Part shown: positions 50,746-59,460 of the stretch, piece by piece
Layout: each line of letters opens with the position of its first letter
How positions within the stretch are numbered: position 1 is the stretch's first letter
Assembly (NCBI RefSeq): GCF_028657195.3
Contig: NZ_JANCPR020000016.1
Location: 62,001-126,000, forward strand
Reading direction: 5' to 3'
Length of the DNA stretch: 64,000 nt
From: Streptomyces iconiensis
GTDB taxonomy: Bacteria > Actinomycetota > Actinomycetes > Streptomycetales > Streptomycetaceae
Notes under the pieces: model-generated
Databases searched by the model: none
What the model was told of the DNA's origin: nothing
The model's input: only the letters and a program-made list of their open reading frames with translations
Program-made: the position numbers and the translations under genes

Positions 50746-51696
50746 ATGAGCATCACAGCTCCCGATCCCGTTACGTCCCGAACCGTCACCCTCCGTGAGG
50801 CACGCGTGCCCGAGGGTGGCCTCTACGAGGGCACGCGTACGCTCCAGCCCTTCCCCGAGGGCTGGGAGGAGCGGCCCTACGAGCACATCGAGGTCGTTCC
50901 GCAGACCCGCGTCATCGGCGCGGAGATCCGCGGCGCCGACCTGACCCGTCCCCTCTCGCCCGCGCTGCGCGAGGAGATCAACCGTGCGCTCCTGGAGTGG
51001 AAGGTCATCTTCTTCCGGGGCGCCGACCTCACGCCCGACCAGCAGGCCGCCTTCGGCCGGCACTGGGGTGAGCTGGAGACCAACCCGATCCTGGCGCGCG
51101 GTGCGCGCGAGGACATCGTCCGCTTCGAGAAGGGCGGCAACGCAGCACCGACGTTCGAGAACGTATGGCACACGGACGTCACCTTCCGCGAACGTCCCGC
51201 CATGGGCTCGATCCTTCAGCTCCGTGAGGTCCCGCCCATCGGGGGGCACACGATGTGGGCGGACATGGCAGCCGCGTACGACAACCTCTCGGACGAGGTG
51301 AAGGAGCGCATCGACGGGGCCGTCGCCGTGCACGACTTCATCCCGGGCTTCGACCGGTTCACGACGCACGAGCGGCTGCTCGAACTCCAGGACCAGTTCC
51401 CGCCCACGGAGCACCCCGTGGTCCGGCGGCACCCCGAGACGGGGCGCAGGATGCTGTTCGTGAACACCTCGTTCACGACCCACATCGTCGGCATGGACCG
51501 TACGGAGAGCGACCGTCTCCTCGCTCACCTCGTGCGCCAGGCGCATGTCCCCGAGTACCAGGTGCGGTTCGCCTGGCAGCCCGGTGACATCGCCTTCTGG
51601 GACAACCGCGCCACCCAGCACTACGCCCTGTTCGACTACGCACCGCACCGGCGCGTGGCCGAGCGGGTGGCCATCGTGGGCGACCGTCCGTTCTGA
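50746..51696 (+). CDS. TauD/TfdA family Fe(II)/2-oxoglutarate dioxygenase
   Basis: A 316-residue non-haem iron dioxygenase. The iron ligands are His142 and Asp144 (WHTDVTF) and distal His292 (TQHYALFDY), and the 2-oxoglutarate-binding Arg is in the following HRRVAERV. Family members hydroxylate taurine, alkyl sulfates or related compounds to release sulfite or sulfate. It lies beyond the carnitine-operon terminator and has its own GGAGG, so it is probably a separate unit. About 290 bases upstream hold only the terminator and a weak 25-codon frame. Confidence 0.88.
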   Translation: MSITAPDPVTSRTVTLREARVPEGGLYEGTRTLQPFPEGWEERPYEHIEVVPQTRVIGAEIRGADLTRPLSPALREEINRALLEWKVIFFRGADLTPDQQAAFGRHWGELETNPILARGAREDIVRFEKGGNAAPTFENVWHTDVTFRERPAMGSILQLREVPPIGGHTMWADMAAAYDNLSDEVKERIDGAVAVHDFIPGFDRFTTHERLLELQDQFPPTEHPVVRRHPETGRRMLFVNTSFTTHIVGMDRTESDRLLAHLVRQAHVPEYQVRFAWQPGDIAFWDNRATQHYALFDYAPHRRVAERVAIVGDRPF

Positions 51697-52212
51697 TCCC
51701 CCTCCGGTGACGGGGTGGTTCGGCCGTGGCCCGTCGTAGAGCATGTCGACCAGTGCGGCCTGACGTTCGGAGATCGCGGGCCGCCGCGCCTTGAGCGTCG
51801 GCGGCCAGGTGCCGTACCCCTCGGACACCTCAGACCCCTCGGGGCCCCACTGAGAAGTCTTCGTCGGGTACGGCGAACTCCCGTACCCGTGCGGGACAGG
51901 CGGCCATCGCATTGGCCGAGGCCCTTGCTCGGGCAGCGCGTTCGCTGGCCTCACTCCGGTGGGGCCAGCGACGGCCTCGACTTCGAGGGTGGGGAGCGCG
52001 TCTGGCGTGGCGTGGCGTGCGTGCGTGCGGCGGGCGGTAGCGGACGGAGTGCGAACGGTCGCTGCTCCCGCGTGGCGGAAAACGAACCGGCACTTTGCGC
52101 CGTCCGCACGGTCCGCGGCAAACGACCCGGTTCCGCACCATGGCGGTCACTACTGACTCGTCAGTACGGTTCTGCCAACGATCCCCGTACTCACGAGAGT
52201 TGGGAGAGCCGC
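51697..52212. other. Intergenic region with possible gene remnant and lipase promoter
   Basis: Between TauD and the lipase. On the minus strand, about 51830-52000 (ending FAVPDEDFSVGPRG) and 51720-51830 (YGTWPPTLKARRPAISERQA) have GC-rich third positions over 35-55 codons each but in different frames and without sensible starts, so they look like fragments of a lost gene. I do not recognise the family. The last 70 bases contain the dyad at 52151. Confidence 0.5.
52151..52166. promoter_or_regulatory. TACTGAC dyad upstream of the lipase gene
   Basis: TACTGAC-TC-GTCAGTA is a perfect inverted repeat 46 bases before the lipase start. It shares its half-site with the 28-bp palindrome at 46423. Confidence 0.55.
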
Positions 52213-53415
52213 ATGCAGTTGTCACGCCCCACACGCCTCGGCAGAGCGGGCGCGGTCGCCGCGGCCCTCGCGCTGACGGCCGTCGCGATGACCGGCAGCG
52301 CACAGGCCGAAGGAAAGGCCGCGGAGAACGACGCGCCGAAGACGGCGGGTCCCGGGGACGTCGTGAGCGCCGAGCCCACCACGTTCCAGTACTGGCCGGG
52401 CCAGCCGACCGACACCTCGGCCTGGAAGATCCACTACAGCTCCACCAGCGCGGGCGGGAAGGCCAACACCGTAGCGGGCACGGTGATCGTCCCCAACGAC
52501 GGCAAGACCACCCCGCGCCCCCTCATCACGTACGCCGTCGGCACCGTCGGCATGGGTGACCAGTGCGCGCCCTCCGCCGGCTTCCCCGGCGGCACCACGG
52601 CCGAGGCCCCCCTCATCAACGCCGCGCTCGTACGGGGCTACGCCGTCGCCGTCACCGACTACGAGGGCCTCGGCACGCCGGGCGACCACACGTACACCGT
52701 CGCGCAGGCCGAGGGGACCGCCGTCCTCGACGCGGCGCGCGCGGCCCAACGGCTTCCCGGGGCACAGAAGATGGGGGTCTCGGCCGAGTCGCCCGTCGGC
52801 ATCATGGGCTACTCGCAGGGCGGCCAGGCCAGTGCGTGGGCGGCCGAACTCCAGTCGTCGTACGCGCCCGAACTCAAGGTGAAGGGCACCGCGAGCGGCG
52901 GCGTGCCCGCCGACCTGACCAAGGTCGCGGAGGCCAGCGACGGCGGCGACAACGCGGGCTTCGTGCTGATGTCCGCCGTCGGCCACGACGCGGCCTTCCC
53001 CGAGCTGAAGCTCGACAAGTACCTCAACGACGAGGGCCGCAAGCTCGCCGAGCTGTCCAAGGGCGCCTGCGTAGGCGAGATCCTGGAGGCGGGCAAGGGC
53101 AAGAAGATCGAGGACGTGACCGTCAGCAACCCGCTCGAACAGCCGGACTGGCAGCAGGCGATACAGGCCAACAAGCTCGGCACGAAGGCGCCCTCGGCTC
53201 CGGTGTTCGTCTACCACGGCGAGGCCGACGAGACGATCCCCTACGAGCTGGGCCAGGGCCTGCGCGCCGACTGGTGCGCCAAGGACGTTCCCGTCCAGTG
53301 GCAGTCCTTCCCCGGCAAGACCCATGTGGGCACGGCCATCGACGGCAACGGCCCCGCACTCGAATGGCTCGGCCAGCGCTTCGCGGGCCAGCAGACACCC
53401 GGCAACTGCGCCTGA
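52213..53415 (+). CDS. Secreted lipase family alpha/beta hydrolase
   Basis: A 400-residue secreted hydrolase of the secretory lipase (LIP) type. The signal peptide is residues 1-32, ending in a SAQA cleavage site. The nucleophile is Ser201 in GYSQGG; the later HGEADETIPY and KTHVG supply Asp and His. Cys residues at PNDQCAPS-like and ACVGE positions may form disulfides. GGGAG precedes ATG 52213. Probably cleaves esters or lipids outside the cell. Confidence 0.92.
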   Translation: MQLSRPTRLGRAGAVAAALALTAVAMTGSAQAEGKAAENDAPKTAGPGDVVSAEPTTFQYWPGQPTDTSAWKIHYSSTSAGGKANTVAGTVIVPNDGKTTPRPLITYAVGTVGMGDQCAPSAGFPGGTTAEAPLINAALVRGYAVAVTDYEGLGTPGDHTYTVAQAEGTAVLDAARAAQRLPGAQKMGVSAESPVGIMGYSQGGQASAWAAELQSSYAPELKVKGTASGGVPADLTKVAEASDGGDNAGFVLMSAVGHDAAFPELKLDKYLNDEGRKLAELSKGACVGEILEAGKGKKIEDVTVSNPLEQPDWQQAIQANKLGTKAPSAPVFVYHGEADETIPYELGQGLRADWCAKDVPVQWQSFPGKTHVGTAIDGNGPALEWLGQRFAGQQTPGNCA

Positions 53416-53546
53416 GCGAGCGGGCACTGCGCCTGGGCGGCGGGCAACTGGGCCTGGGCGAGCGGGCGGTTGCGACGCCCGGTCGCGGCGGCCAGTTATG
53501 GCAGCCAGTTGCGGTGACCGGTCACGGCGGACAGTTGCGGGCCGCG

Positions 53547-54552
53547 TTACGGCCGGCGTCGCGGTGAGCAGCGTCTTGCCCAGTACCGTGCGGGACTCGA
53601 TCGCCGCGTGGGCCTCAGCGGCCTTCTCCAGGGGCAGCACCTGTCCGATGACGGGAGCCAGGCGGCCCGCCGCTGCCTCGAACATGGCACGTTCCAGAAG
53701 GGGTTTGGCCTCGTCGGGTGACATCTGGACCTGTTCGATCCCGGCGAGGGTCACCCCGCGCGCCGTGGCCTCGGCCGGGTCGATCTCGGCGAAGTCGCCG
53801 CCGGGTGCCCCGTGTGCGGAGAAGCGGGCACCCCGCACGGTGACCTCGAACGCCTCGCGCCCTGTCTTGCCGCCCGCGCCGTCGAAGACGACGGCCACCC
53901 CGCGCGTCCCCGCCACGTCGCGCACGTACGGGATCCAGTCGGGCTGCGAGTAGTCGACGACGGCGTCGGCGCCCAGTTCGGCGCGCGCCAGCTCCAACTT
54001 GCGCTCCCCGCGCGCCGCCGCGATGACCCGGGCGCCCGCCGCCTTGGCCATCTGGACGAGCAGCGCGCCGAGTCCGCCCCCGGCCGCGAGCACGAGCACC
54101 CACGCGCCGGGCCGGAGGCTGCCGCTGCTGACGGCGTTGTCGAAGAGGCGTACGGCCGTGGGCCCGTCGTGCAGCAGCGCCGTTGCCTCGCGGGACGAGA
54201 GGCCGTACGGGACGGCGCTGAGCGAGGCGACCTCGGCCACGGCGCGCTGCGCGTAGCCGCCCGCCGGCTGTCCGCCGGAAGCGGCCGTCCTGCCGACGAC
54301 GCCGCGGCCGACCCAGGCGGGGTCCACCCCGTCGCCGACCTCCACGACGGTGCCGCCGACCGCTCCCCCCGGTACATAGGGCAGCGAGGGCTGGTAGAAG
54401 CCCTCGCCGCTGCGTACCTGGGTCTCCATGAACAGCACGTCGGCGTGGCCGACCTCGATGACCACTTGGCCCGCCCCCGGTACGGGGTCGGGCAGTTCGG
54501 CGGGCTCCAGCACCTCTGGACCGCCGAACCTCTTGACCTGGACCGCACGCAC
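53547..54552 (-). CDS. Zinc-free quinone oxidoreductase (medium-chain dehydrogenase) with lost stop codon
   Basis: About 335 residues of an NADPH:quinone oxidoreductase-type protein, from MRAVQVKRFGGPEVLEPAEL to LGKTLLTA. The nucleotide-binding region is AAGGGLGALLVQMAKAAGAR. The family normally ends right after KTLL, but here the frame stays open for about 440 further codons antisense to the lipase, to 52222. TAA at 53547-53549 would end it if one base were inserted or deleted shortly before, so a late frameshift is likely. GTG 54552 follows GGGGAG by eight bases. A SoxR box lies 52 bases upstream. Confidence 0.8.
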
Positions 54553-54603
54553 AGCGACCACTCCCCTCAACACCTGGACCGGGTAACGGGATTCAGTCTT
54601 CAA

Positions 54604-54621
54604 CCTCAACTTAGGTTGAGG
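54604..54621. promoter_or_regulatory. SoxR box
   Basis: CCTCAACTTAGGTTGAGG matches the SoxR consensus of CCTCAA and TTGAGG arms over 18 bases. On the minus strand it sits between a TTGACC -35 and an AAGACT -10 with 19-bp spacing, the long spacer typical of MerR-family promoters. In Streptomyces SoxR responds to redox-active compounds and controls a few genes, including oxidoreductases. Confidence 0.85.
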
Positions 54622-54680
54622 TCAAGGCGGTCCCGGGCCTGTGCCGTGCGAGGCCCGACTCGCGCCTCGTGCGAGGCGGC

Positions 54681-55685
54681 TCACTCCGCGGGTGTGCGCA
54701 CCTCGTCCCTGATGGTGTTGACCCGGTCGGCGAAACCCTCAAGGTCGAGGTCGGCGGGCTTGACCGAGTACGTCTTGAGGCTGTCGTCGGCGACGTACGC
54801 CGCCGTGCCCGGGTCGCTCCAGGCGCACACGGGTATCGTCAGCTTCCTGCCGGCCTGCGACTTGATCAGCACCTCGCAGGTCAGCGGGTCGTCGGCGCCG
54901 GTGGGAGTGATGTCACGGCGCTTGACCGCCACGCTCATGGAAGGGCTGGTCTCCATGCCCTTCATCATCTGGTCCTTGGACATGTCCGGGTTGCCGAAGT
55001 CCTCGCCCTTGGCGCCCGCGTAGAGCAGCCGCTGGGTCCTGTCGGTCCTGTTGGCGTAGGAGCCCATGTGGGCCTTCTCCCCGGCGCCGCCCTTGCTGAC
55101 CGAGTCGCTGAGGTCCTTGCGCAGCCTGAACTTGCCGCCCTCCAGCGTCTTGGGGAAGGCCAGCTCGTACGTGGTGTCCGACTCGCTCGGGGTCGGCGTC
55201 GGGTCCGACTCCTCGCTCGCGTCGTCGGAGGGCGCGGTGCTCCCTGGCGAGGACTTCTCCGAGTCCGCCTTGTCACCCTTGTCGTCCCCGCCGGACAGCA
55301 GTGCCACCCCGCCGGCGACCAGCAGCGCGACCGCGACGACCGCGGCCACGACAATGAGGATGATCTTGTTCCTGTTGTTCGGCGGCGGGGGCGTCGGCTG
55401 CCCGTAGGGCCCCGGGTAACCGGGCTGTCCCGGGCCTCCGGGGGGACCCATGGGCGGCTGCCCGTAACCACCACCGGGCGGCGGTGCGCCATAGGGGCCC
55501 GCGCCGTAAGGGCCCGCACCGTAAGGACCCGGCTGCTGCGGAGGCGGACCGGCAGGCGGCGGGCCGGCCGGCGGCGGACCGCCGGGAGGCTGGCCACCGG
55601 ACGGCGGGTCTCCTGGGGGCGGTCCGAAGCCTCCACCGTTCGGCGGGCCCGGGGGCTGGTTCGGCGGCTGCGGGGGTGTCGTCAT
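54681..55685 (-). CDS. Pro/Gly-rich membrane-anchored protein of unknown function
   Basis: A 334-residue protein. Residues 1-105 are low-complexity Pro/Gly/Tyr repeats (GPYGAGPYGA and similar), followed by one membrane helix (IILIVVAAVVAVALLVAGGV), an acidic Ser/Asp/Pro stalk and an extracellular domain of about 165 residues with two Cys (LTCEVLIK and IPVCAWSD). This build is common for surface or sensor proteins in Streptomyces. No function can be assigned. Confidence 0.8.
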   Translation of the reverse strand: MTTPPQPPNQPPGPPNGGGFGPPPGDPPSGGQPPGGPPPAGPPPAGPPPQQPGPYGAGPYGAGPYGAPPPGGGYGQPPMGPPGGPGQPGYPGPYGQPTPPPPNNRNKIILIVVAAVVAVALLVAGGVALLSGGDDKGDKADSEKSSPGSTAPSDDASEESDPTPTPSESDTTYELAFPKTLEGGKFRLRKDLSDSVSKGGAGEKAHMGSYANRTDRTQRLLYAGAKGEDFGNPDMSKDQMMKGMETSPSMSVAVKRRDITPTGADDPLTCEVLIKSQAGRKLTIPVCAWSDPGTAAYVADDSLKTYSVKPADLDLEGFADRVNTIRDEVRTPAE

Positions 55686-55806
55686 CCCGTTCCCTCCTGG
55701 CGAGGGAGGCGTCCCCGTCCCCCGGCTCTGCTTTACCTGTTACTTATGGAACGGTACCCCCGTTTGAGTGAGCTTTGACCTCGGGGTGGGCGCCGTCACA
55801 ACTCCT

Positions 55807-55835
55807 CACCGCGCGCACACCACCCCTGCGCGGTG
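55807..55835 (-). terminator. Hairpin after the acyl-CoA synthetase gene
   Basis: CACCGCGC and GCGCGGTG form an 8-bp stem with a 13-base loop just past the stop at 55840. Confidence 0.5.
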
Positions 55836-55839
55836 GGCC

Positions 55840-57723
55840 TCACCGCACGTACATCTTCTCGATCTCCGCAGCGAAGTCCCGCACGATCGCCGCCCGCCGC
55901 AGCTTCATCGACGGCGTCAGATGGCCGTCAGTCTCCGTGAAGTCGCGCGGCAGTACGGCGAACCTGCGGATCGACTCCGGGCGCGAGACCTGGGAATTGG
56001 CCTCGTCGACGGCCTGCTGGAGGTTGCGCAGCAGATCGCCGTCCACCAGCAGCTCGGCTGTGCTGAGGTGCTCCTTCTTGTGCATGCGCTGCCAGTGCGC
56101 CAGCCCGTCGGGCTCCAGGGTCAACAGCGCCGTCACATAGGGGCGGTTGTCGCCCACGACCAGGCACTGGCTGACCAGCGGATGCGCGCGCAGCCAGTCC
56201 TCCAAGGGCGCGGGCGCCAGGTTCTTGCCGCCCGAGGTGATGATGAGGTCCTTCTTGCGGCCCGTGATGCGCAAGTACCCTTCGTCGTCCAGCGTGCCCA
56301 GGTCTCCGGTCGGCATCCAGCCGTCGGCGTCCAGATGCGGTACGGCGCTCGCCGTCCTGGCGTCCCAGTAACCGCTGAAGACATGGCCGCCCTTGATGAG
56401 CACCTCGCCGTCGTCCGCGATCCGTACCGCCGTTCCCGGCAGCGGCCAGCCGACCGTGCCCAGGCGCGGCTTGAGCGGCGGGGTCGCCGTGGCGGCTGCC
56501 GTGGTCTCCGTCAGCCCGTAGCCCTCGTAGATGGCGACGCCCGCGCCCTCGAAGAACGCCGCCAGCCTGCGCCCCAGTGGGGAGCCGCCGCAGATGATGT
56601 GCCGGCAGTGCCCGCCGAGCGCGGCCCGTATCCGGCGGTAGATCAGCGTGTCGTACAGCCCGCGCGCCGCGCGGAGCCCCCAGCCGGGTCCGTCGCCGTG
56701 CCCGTGCTCGCGCTCCTCCACGGCCTCTCCGTAGCGCCGCGCGATGCGCGCGCCCCTGTCGAACGACGAGGCGCGGCCCATCTTCTCGGCCGTCGCCCTG
56801 CCCGTGTTGTAGACCTTCTCCAGTACGTACGGGATGCCGAGCAGGAACGTCGGCGCGAAGCTCGCCAGGTCGGCGAGCAGGTCGTCCGTCTGGATGCTGG
56901 GCGCGTGCCCGAGCCGCACGCGCGCCCGCAGGCAGCCGATCGCGACCATGCGTCCGAACACGTGGGACAGCGGCAGGAACAGCAGCGTCGACGCCGGTTC
57001 GGCGCTGACCGACCGGAAGACCGGGTGCAGCAGTTCGATCGCGTTGTCGACCTCGGCGAAGAAGTTGCCGTGCGTCAGCACGCAGCCCTTGGGCGGGCCT
57101 GTGGTGCCCGAGGTGTAGATGAGGGTGGCGACGGACTCGGGGCCCGTCCTCGCCCTGCGCTCGTCGACCGCCGCGTCCGGTATGTCCCGGCCCGCGTCCA
57201 TGATGTGCCCGACGGCACCCGAACTGAACTGCCACAGGTGTTCAAGTCCCGGCAGATTGCCGCGTTCCGCGCTGATCAGCCGCGACTGCTGTACGTCCTC
57301 GACGAAGCATGCCCTGACGCCGGCGTCCTGCAGGATGTGCCGTGCCTGTGAGGGCGACGAGGTGGGGTACACCGGAACGGTGATCAGGCCGGCGGTCCAG
57401 GCGGCGAAGTCCGTGAGGGTCCATTCGTACGTCGTACGCGCCATGATGGCGACCCTGTCACCCGGGTTGAGGCCGAGCGCGACGAGGCCCTTCGCGACCG
57501 CCTGTACCTCGCGGGCGAAGTCGCGGGTGGTCATGTGCCACCACGTGTCGGTTCGGCCTTTGCGGGTGAGGGCGGTCTCGGCGGGGGCCTCGACCGCGTT
57601 GGTGAAGGGGATGTCGGCGAGGTTGCCGTGGGTCACGGCGGGGGCGAGGGGTGGGACCGATATCTCGCGTACTCTTCCGTGTTCGGTTTTTATTTGGGGT
57701 TCTGTGAGGGGTGGTTGGGACAT
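55840..57723 (-). CDS. Long-chain acyl-CoA synthetase (AMP-dependent)
   Basis: A 627-residue FadD-type ligase that activates fatty acids to acyl-CoA. The ATP/AMP motif YTSGTTGPPKG lies near residue 202; YEGYGLTETTAA and GYWDARTAS follow, and the C-terminal TGRKKDLIITSGGKNLAPA carries the hinge and catalytic Lys region. ATG 57723 follows GAGGAGG at about 11 bases; the upstream frame runs into repeat copy B and is not coding. The nearby thiolase, reductase and dehydratase point to fatty-acid metabolism. Confidence 0.93.
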   Translation of the reverse strand: MSQPPLTEPQIKTEHGRVREISVPPLAPAVTHGNLADIPFTNAVEAPAETALTRKGRTDTWWHMTTRDFAREVQAVAKGLVALGLNPGDRVAIMARTTYEWTLTDFAAWTAGLITVPVYPTSSPSQARHILQDAGVRACFVEDVQQSRLISAERGNLPGLEHLWQFSSGAVGHIMDAGRDIPDAAVDERRARTGPESVATLIYTSGTTGPPKGCVLTHGNFFAEVDNAIELLHPVFRSVSAEPASTLLFLPLSHVFGRMVAIGCLRARVRLGHAPSIQTDDLLADLASFAPTFLLGIPYVLEKVYNTGRATAEKMGRASSFDRGARIARRYGEAVEEREHGHGDGPGWGLRAARGLYDTLIYRRIRAALGGHCRHIICGGSPLGRRLAAFFEGAGVAIYEGYGLTETTAAATATPPLKPRLGTVGWPLPGTAVRIADDGEVLIKGGHVFSGYWDARTASAVPHLDADGWMPTGDLGTLDDEGYLRITGRKKDLIITSGGKNLAPAPLEDWLRAHPLVSQCLVVGDNRPYVTALLTLEPDGLAHWQRMHKKEHLSTAELLVDGDLLRNLQQAVDEANSQVSRPESIRRFAVLPRDFTETDGHLTPSMKLRRAAIVRDFAAEIEKMYVR

Positions 57724-58077
57724 CTGTGGTTCGGCCTCCTCGTGTTGACCAACTGGCCGGCTCGTCCCGCTTCCGTTCCTGATGGGGCTTCGCCCCTTTC
57801 CCCGTTGGCCTCGCCGGACGGGCGTCGGGGGGCGCTGCCCCCCAACAGCCCCCCGTAGAGGAGGGCTTCTCCCCCAGACTCCGTCCGGGGGGACCCCCAC
57901 CCCTCTAGGACTCCCCCCGCCCGTATCGGGACCAGCCCTGAAATCAAAGCCAGGGGGACTGGTTCGGGGCCGTCCGTGGGGGGCCTCTCGGTGGGAAGTT
58001 GGGGGAGAAAGAGGGAGGGCTGAACAGGTGGGGGGCGCACGGCTAGGGCTTCTCGGGGTGGAGGGGGGAGCAATGCG
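57724..58077. other. Intergenic region with dispersed repeat copy B
   Basis: The 354 bases between the acyl-CoA synthetase and thiolase genes hold only repeat copy B and a G-rich stretch to the thiolase stop. No gene is supported. Confidence 0.75.
57783..57985 (+). repeat. Dispersed intergenic element, copy B
   Basis: Matches copy A at 48763-48965 in the same orientation, including CTCCCCCAGACTCCGTCCGG and GGGGACCCCCACC. It differs by scattered substitutions and small indels. Confidence 0.85.
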
Positions 58078-59388
58078 CTAGGCGCGTTGCAGTACGGCGG
58101 TCACCCCCTGGGCGCCGGCTGTGCAGAGGGAGATGAGGCCCAGTGCTCCGGGGGGTGCGTCGCGTTCGGCCAGGAGTTTGGCGAGGGTTGCCACGATGCG
58201 GGCGCCCGTGGCGGCGAACGGGTGGCCCGTGGCCAGGGAGGAGCCGGCGGTGTTGAGGCGTGTGCGGTCCAGCGGGGCGAGGCCGGCCTTTTCCCAGGCG
58301 TTCAGGGTGGCGAGCACCTGGGAGGCGAACGCCTCGTGGATCTCCACGAGTTCGAAGTCGCACAGGTCGAGGCCGAGCCGGGCGAGCATGCGGGGAACGG
58401 CGACGGCGGGAGCCATCAGCAGGCCGTCGTGCGGTTCGGTGCCGTGTACGAAGTCGACGGCGGCCGTCTCGTAGGCGGTGAGGTAGGCCAGGGGGCGCAG
58501 GCCGCGTTCCGTGGTCCAGTCCTCGTTGGCCAGGAGCACGGTGGCGGCGCCGTCGGTGAGGGGCGTGGAGTTGCCCGCCGTCATGGTGGGTTCCGCGCCC
58601 AGGCCGAAGACGGGTGGCAGGGACGCGAGTTTGTCCGCCGTGGTGCCGGGGCGCAGGTTCTGGTCGCGGGCCAGGCCGTTGAAGGGGACGACCAGGTCGT
58701 GCAGGAACCCGGAGTCGTACGCGGTGGCCAGCCTGCGGTGGCTCTCGGCCGCGAGGGTGTCCTGGTCGTGGCGTGTGATGCCCCACTCCCGCGCCGTACG
58801 CGCCGCGTGTTCGCCCATGGAGAGGCCCGTGCGCGGCTCCGCGTTGCGGGGGATCTCGGGGATGAGGTGGCGGGGGCGTATACGGGAGATCTCTCTGGCT
58901 CGGTCCTTGAACGTCCTTGCCCGGCGTACGGCGAGCAGGAGACGGCGGAGGGTGTCGTTGAGGGCGAGTGGCGCGTCGCTCGCGGTGTCGGCGCCGCCCG
59001 CGATGCCTGCCGCCGTCTGACCCAGCGCGATCTTGTTGGCGACGGCGATGACGGCCTGGAGCCCGGTGCCGCACGCCTGTTGGATGTCGTAGGCGGGCGT
59101 ACGCGCGTCAAGGGCCGAGCCGAGCACGGTCTCGCGGGCGAGGTTGAAGTCACGGGTGTGCTTGAGCACGGCGCCCGCGACGAACTCGTCGACGGCGCGC
59201 TCGCCCTGGAGGCCGTAGCGTTCGACGAGACCGTCGAGCGCGGCGGTGAGCATGTCCTGGTTCGAGCAGGTCGCATACGGACCGTCCGCGCGGGCGAAGG
59301 GGACGCGGCTGCCGCCGACGACCGCGACGCGGCGCGGAATCACGGGACTTATGAGGCCGGTGGGACCGGAAGGGCCGGTGGAACTCAT
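58078..59388 (-). CDS. Acetyl-CoA C-acyltransferase (FadA2/FadI-like thiolase)
   Basis: A 436-residue thiolase. The nucleophile is Cys106 in QQACGTGLQAV; later residues are IHEAFASQ, GHPFAATGARI and the C-terminal CTAGAQG Cys. The N-terminal part includes VAVVGGSRVPFARADG. It resembles mycobacterial FadA2, which is encoded beside FabG4 and HtdX as here. The frame runs on upstream antisense to fabG, but ATG 59388 matches the family start. Divergent promoter region with two operator-like palindromes. Confidence 0.92.
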   Translation of the reverse strand: MSSTGPSGPTGLISPVIPRRVAVVGGSRVPFARADGPYATCSNQDMLTAALDGLVERYGLQGERAVDEFVAGAVLKHTRDFNLARETVLGSALDARTPAYDIQQACGTGLQAVIAVANKIALGQTAAGIAGGADTASDAPLALNDTLRRLLLAVRRARTFKDRAREISRIRPRHLIPEIPRNAEPRTGLSMGEHAARTAREWGITRHDQDTLAAESHRRLATAYDSGFLHDLVVPFNGLARDQNLRPGTTADKLASLPPVFGLGAEPTMTAGNSTPLTDGAATVLLANEDWTTERGLRPLAYLTAYETAAVDFVHGTEPHDGLLMAPAVAVPRMLARLGLDLCDFELVEIHEAFASQVLATLNAWEKAGLAPLDRTRLNTAGSSLATGHPFAATGARIVATLAKLLAERDAPPGALGLISLCTAGAQGVTAVLQRA

Positions 59389-59413
59389 CCTCGACCAAAC
59401 TCCTGACCTGAAA

Positions 59414-59439
59414 GTAACCTTACTCGGAAGTAAATTTAC
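59414..59439. promoter_or_regulatory. Two GTAA-TTAC palindromes between thiolase and reductase genes
   Basis: GTAACCTTAC (59414-59423) and GTAAATTTAC (59430-59439) are 10-bp dyads, the second perfect, with centres 16 bases apart. They lie in the divergent promoter of the fatty-acid genes. The TetR regulator at 61680-62327 is the nearest candidate to bind them. Confidence 0.6.
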
Positions 59440-59460
59440 GCGAGCCGGAGGAGTTGGGGA

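Noticed and set aside
52222..53546. Treating the 3' extension of the oxidoreductase frame as coding
   Set aside because: It is fully antisense to a well-supported secreted lipase and shows no family similarity after KTLL.
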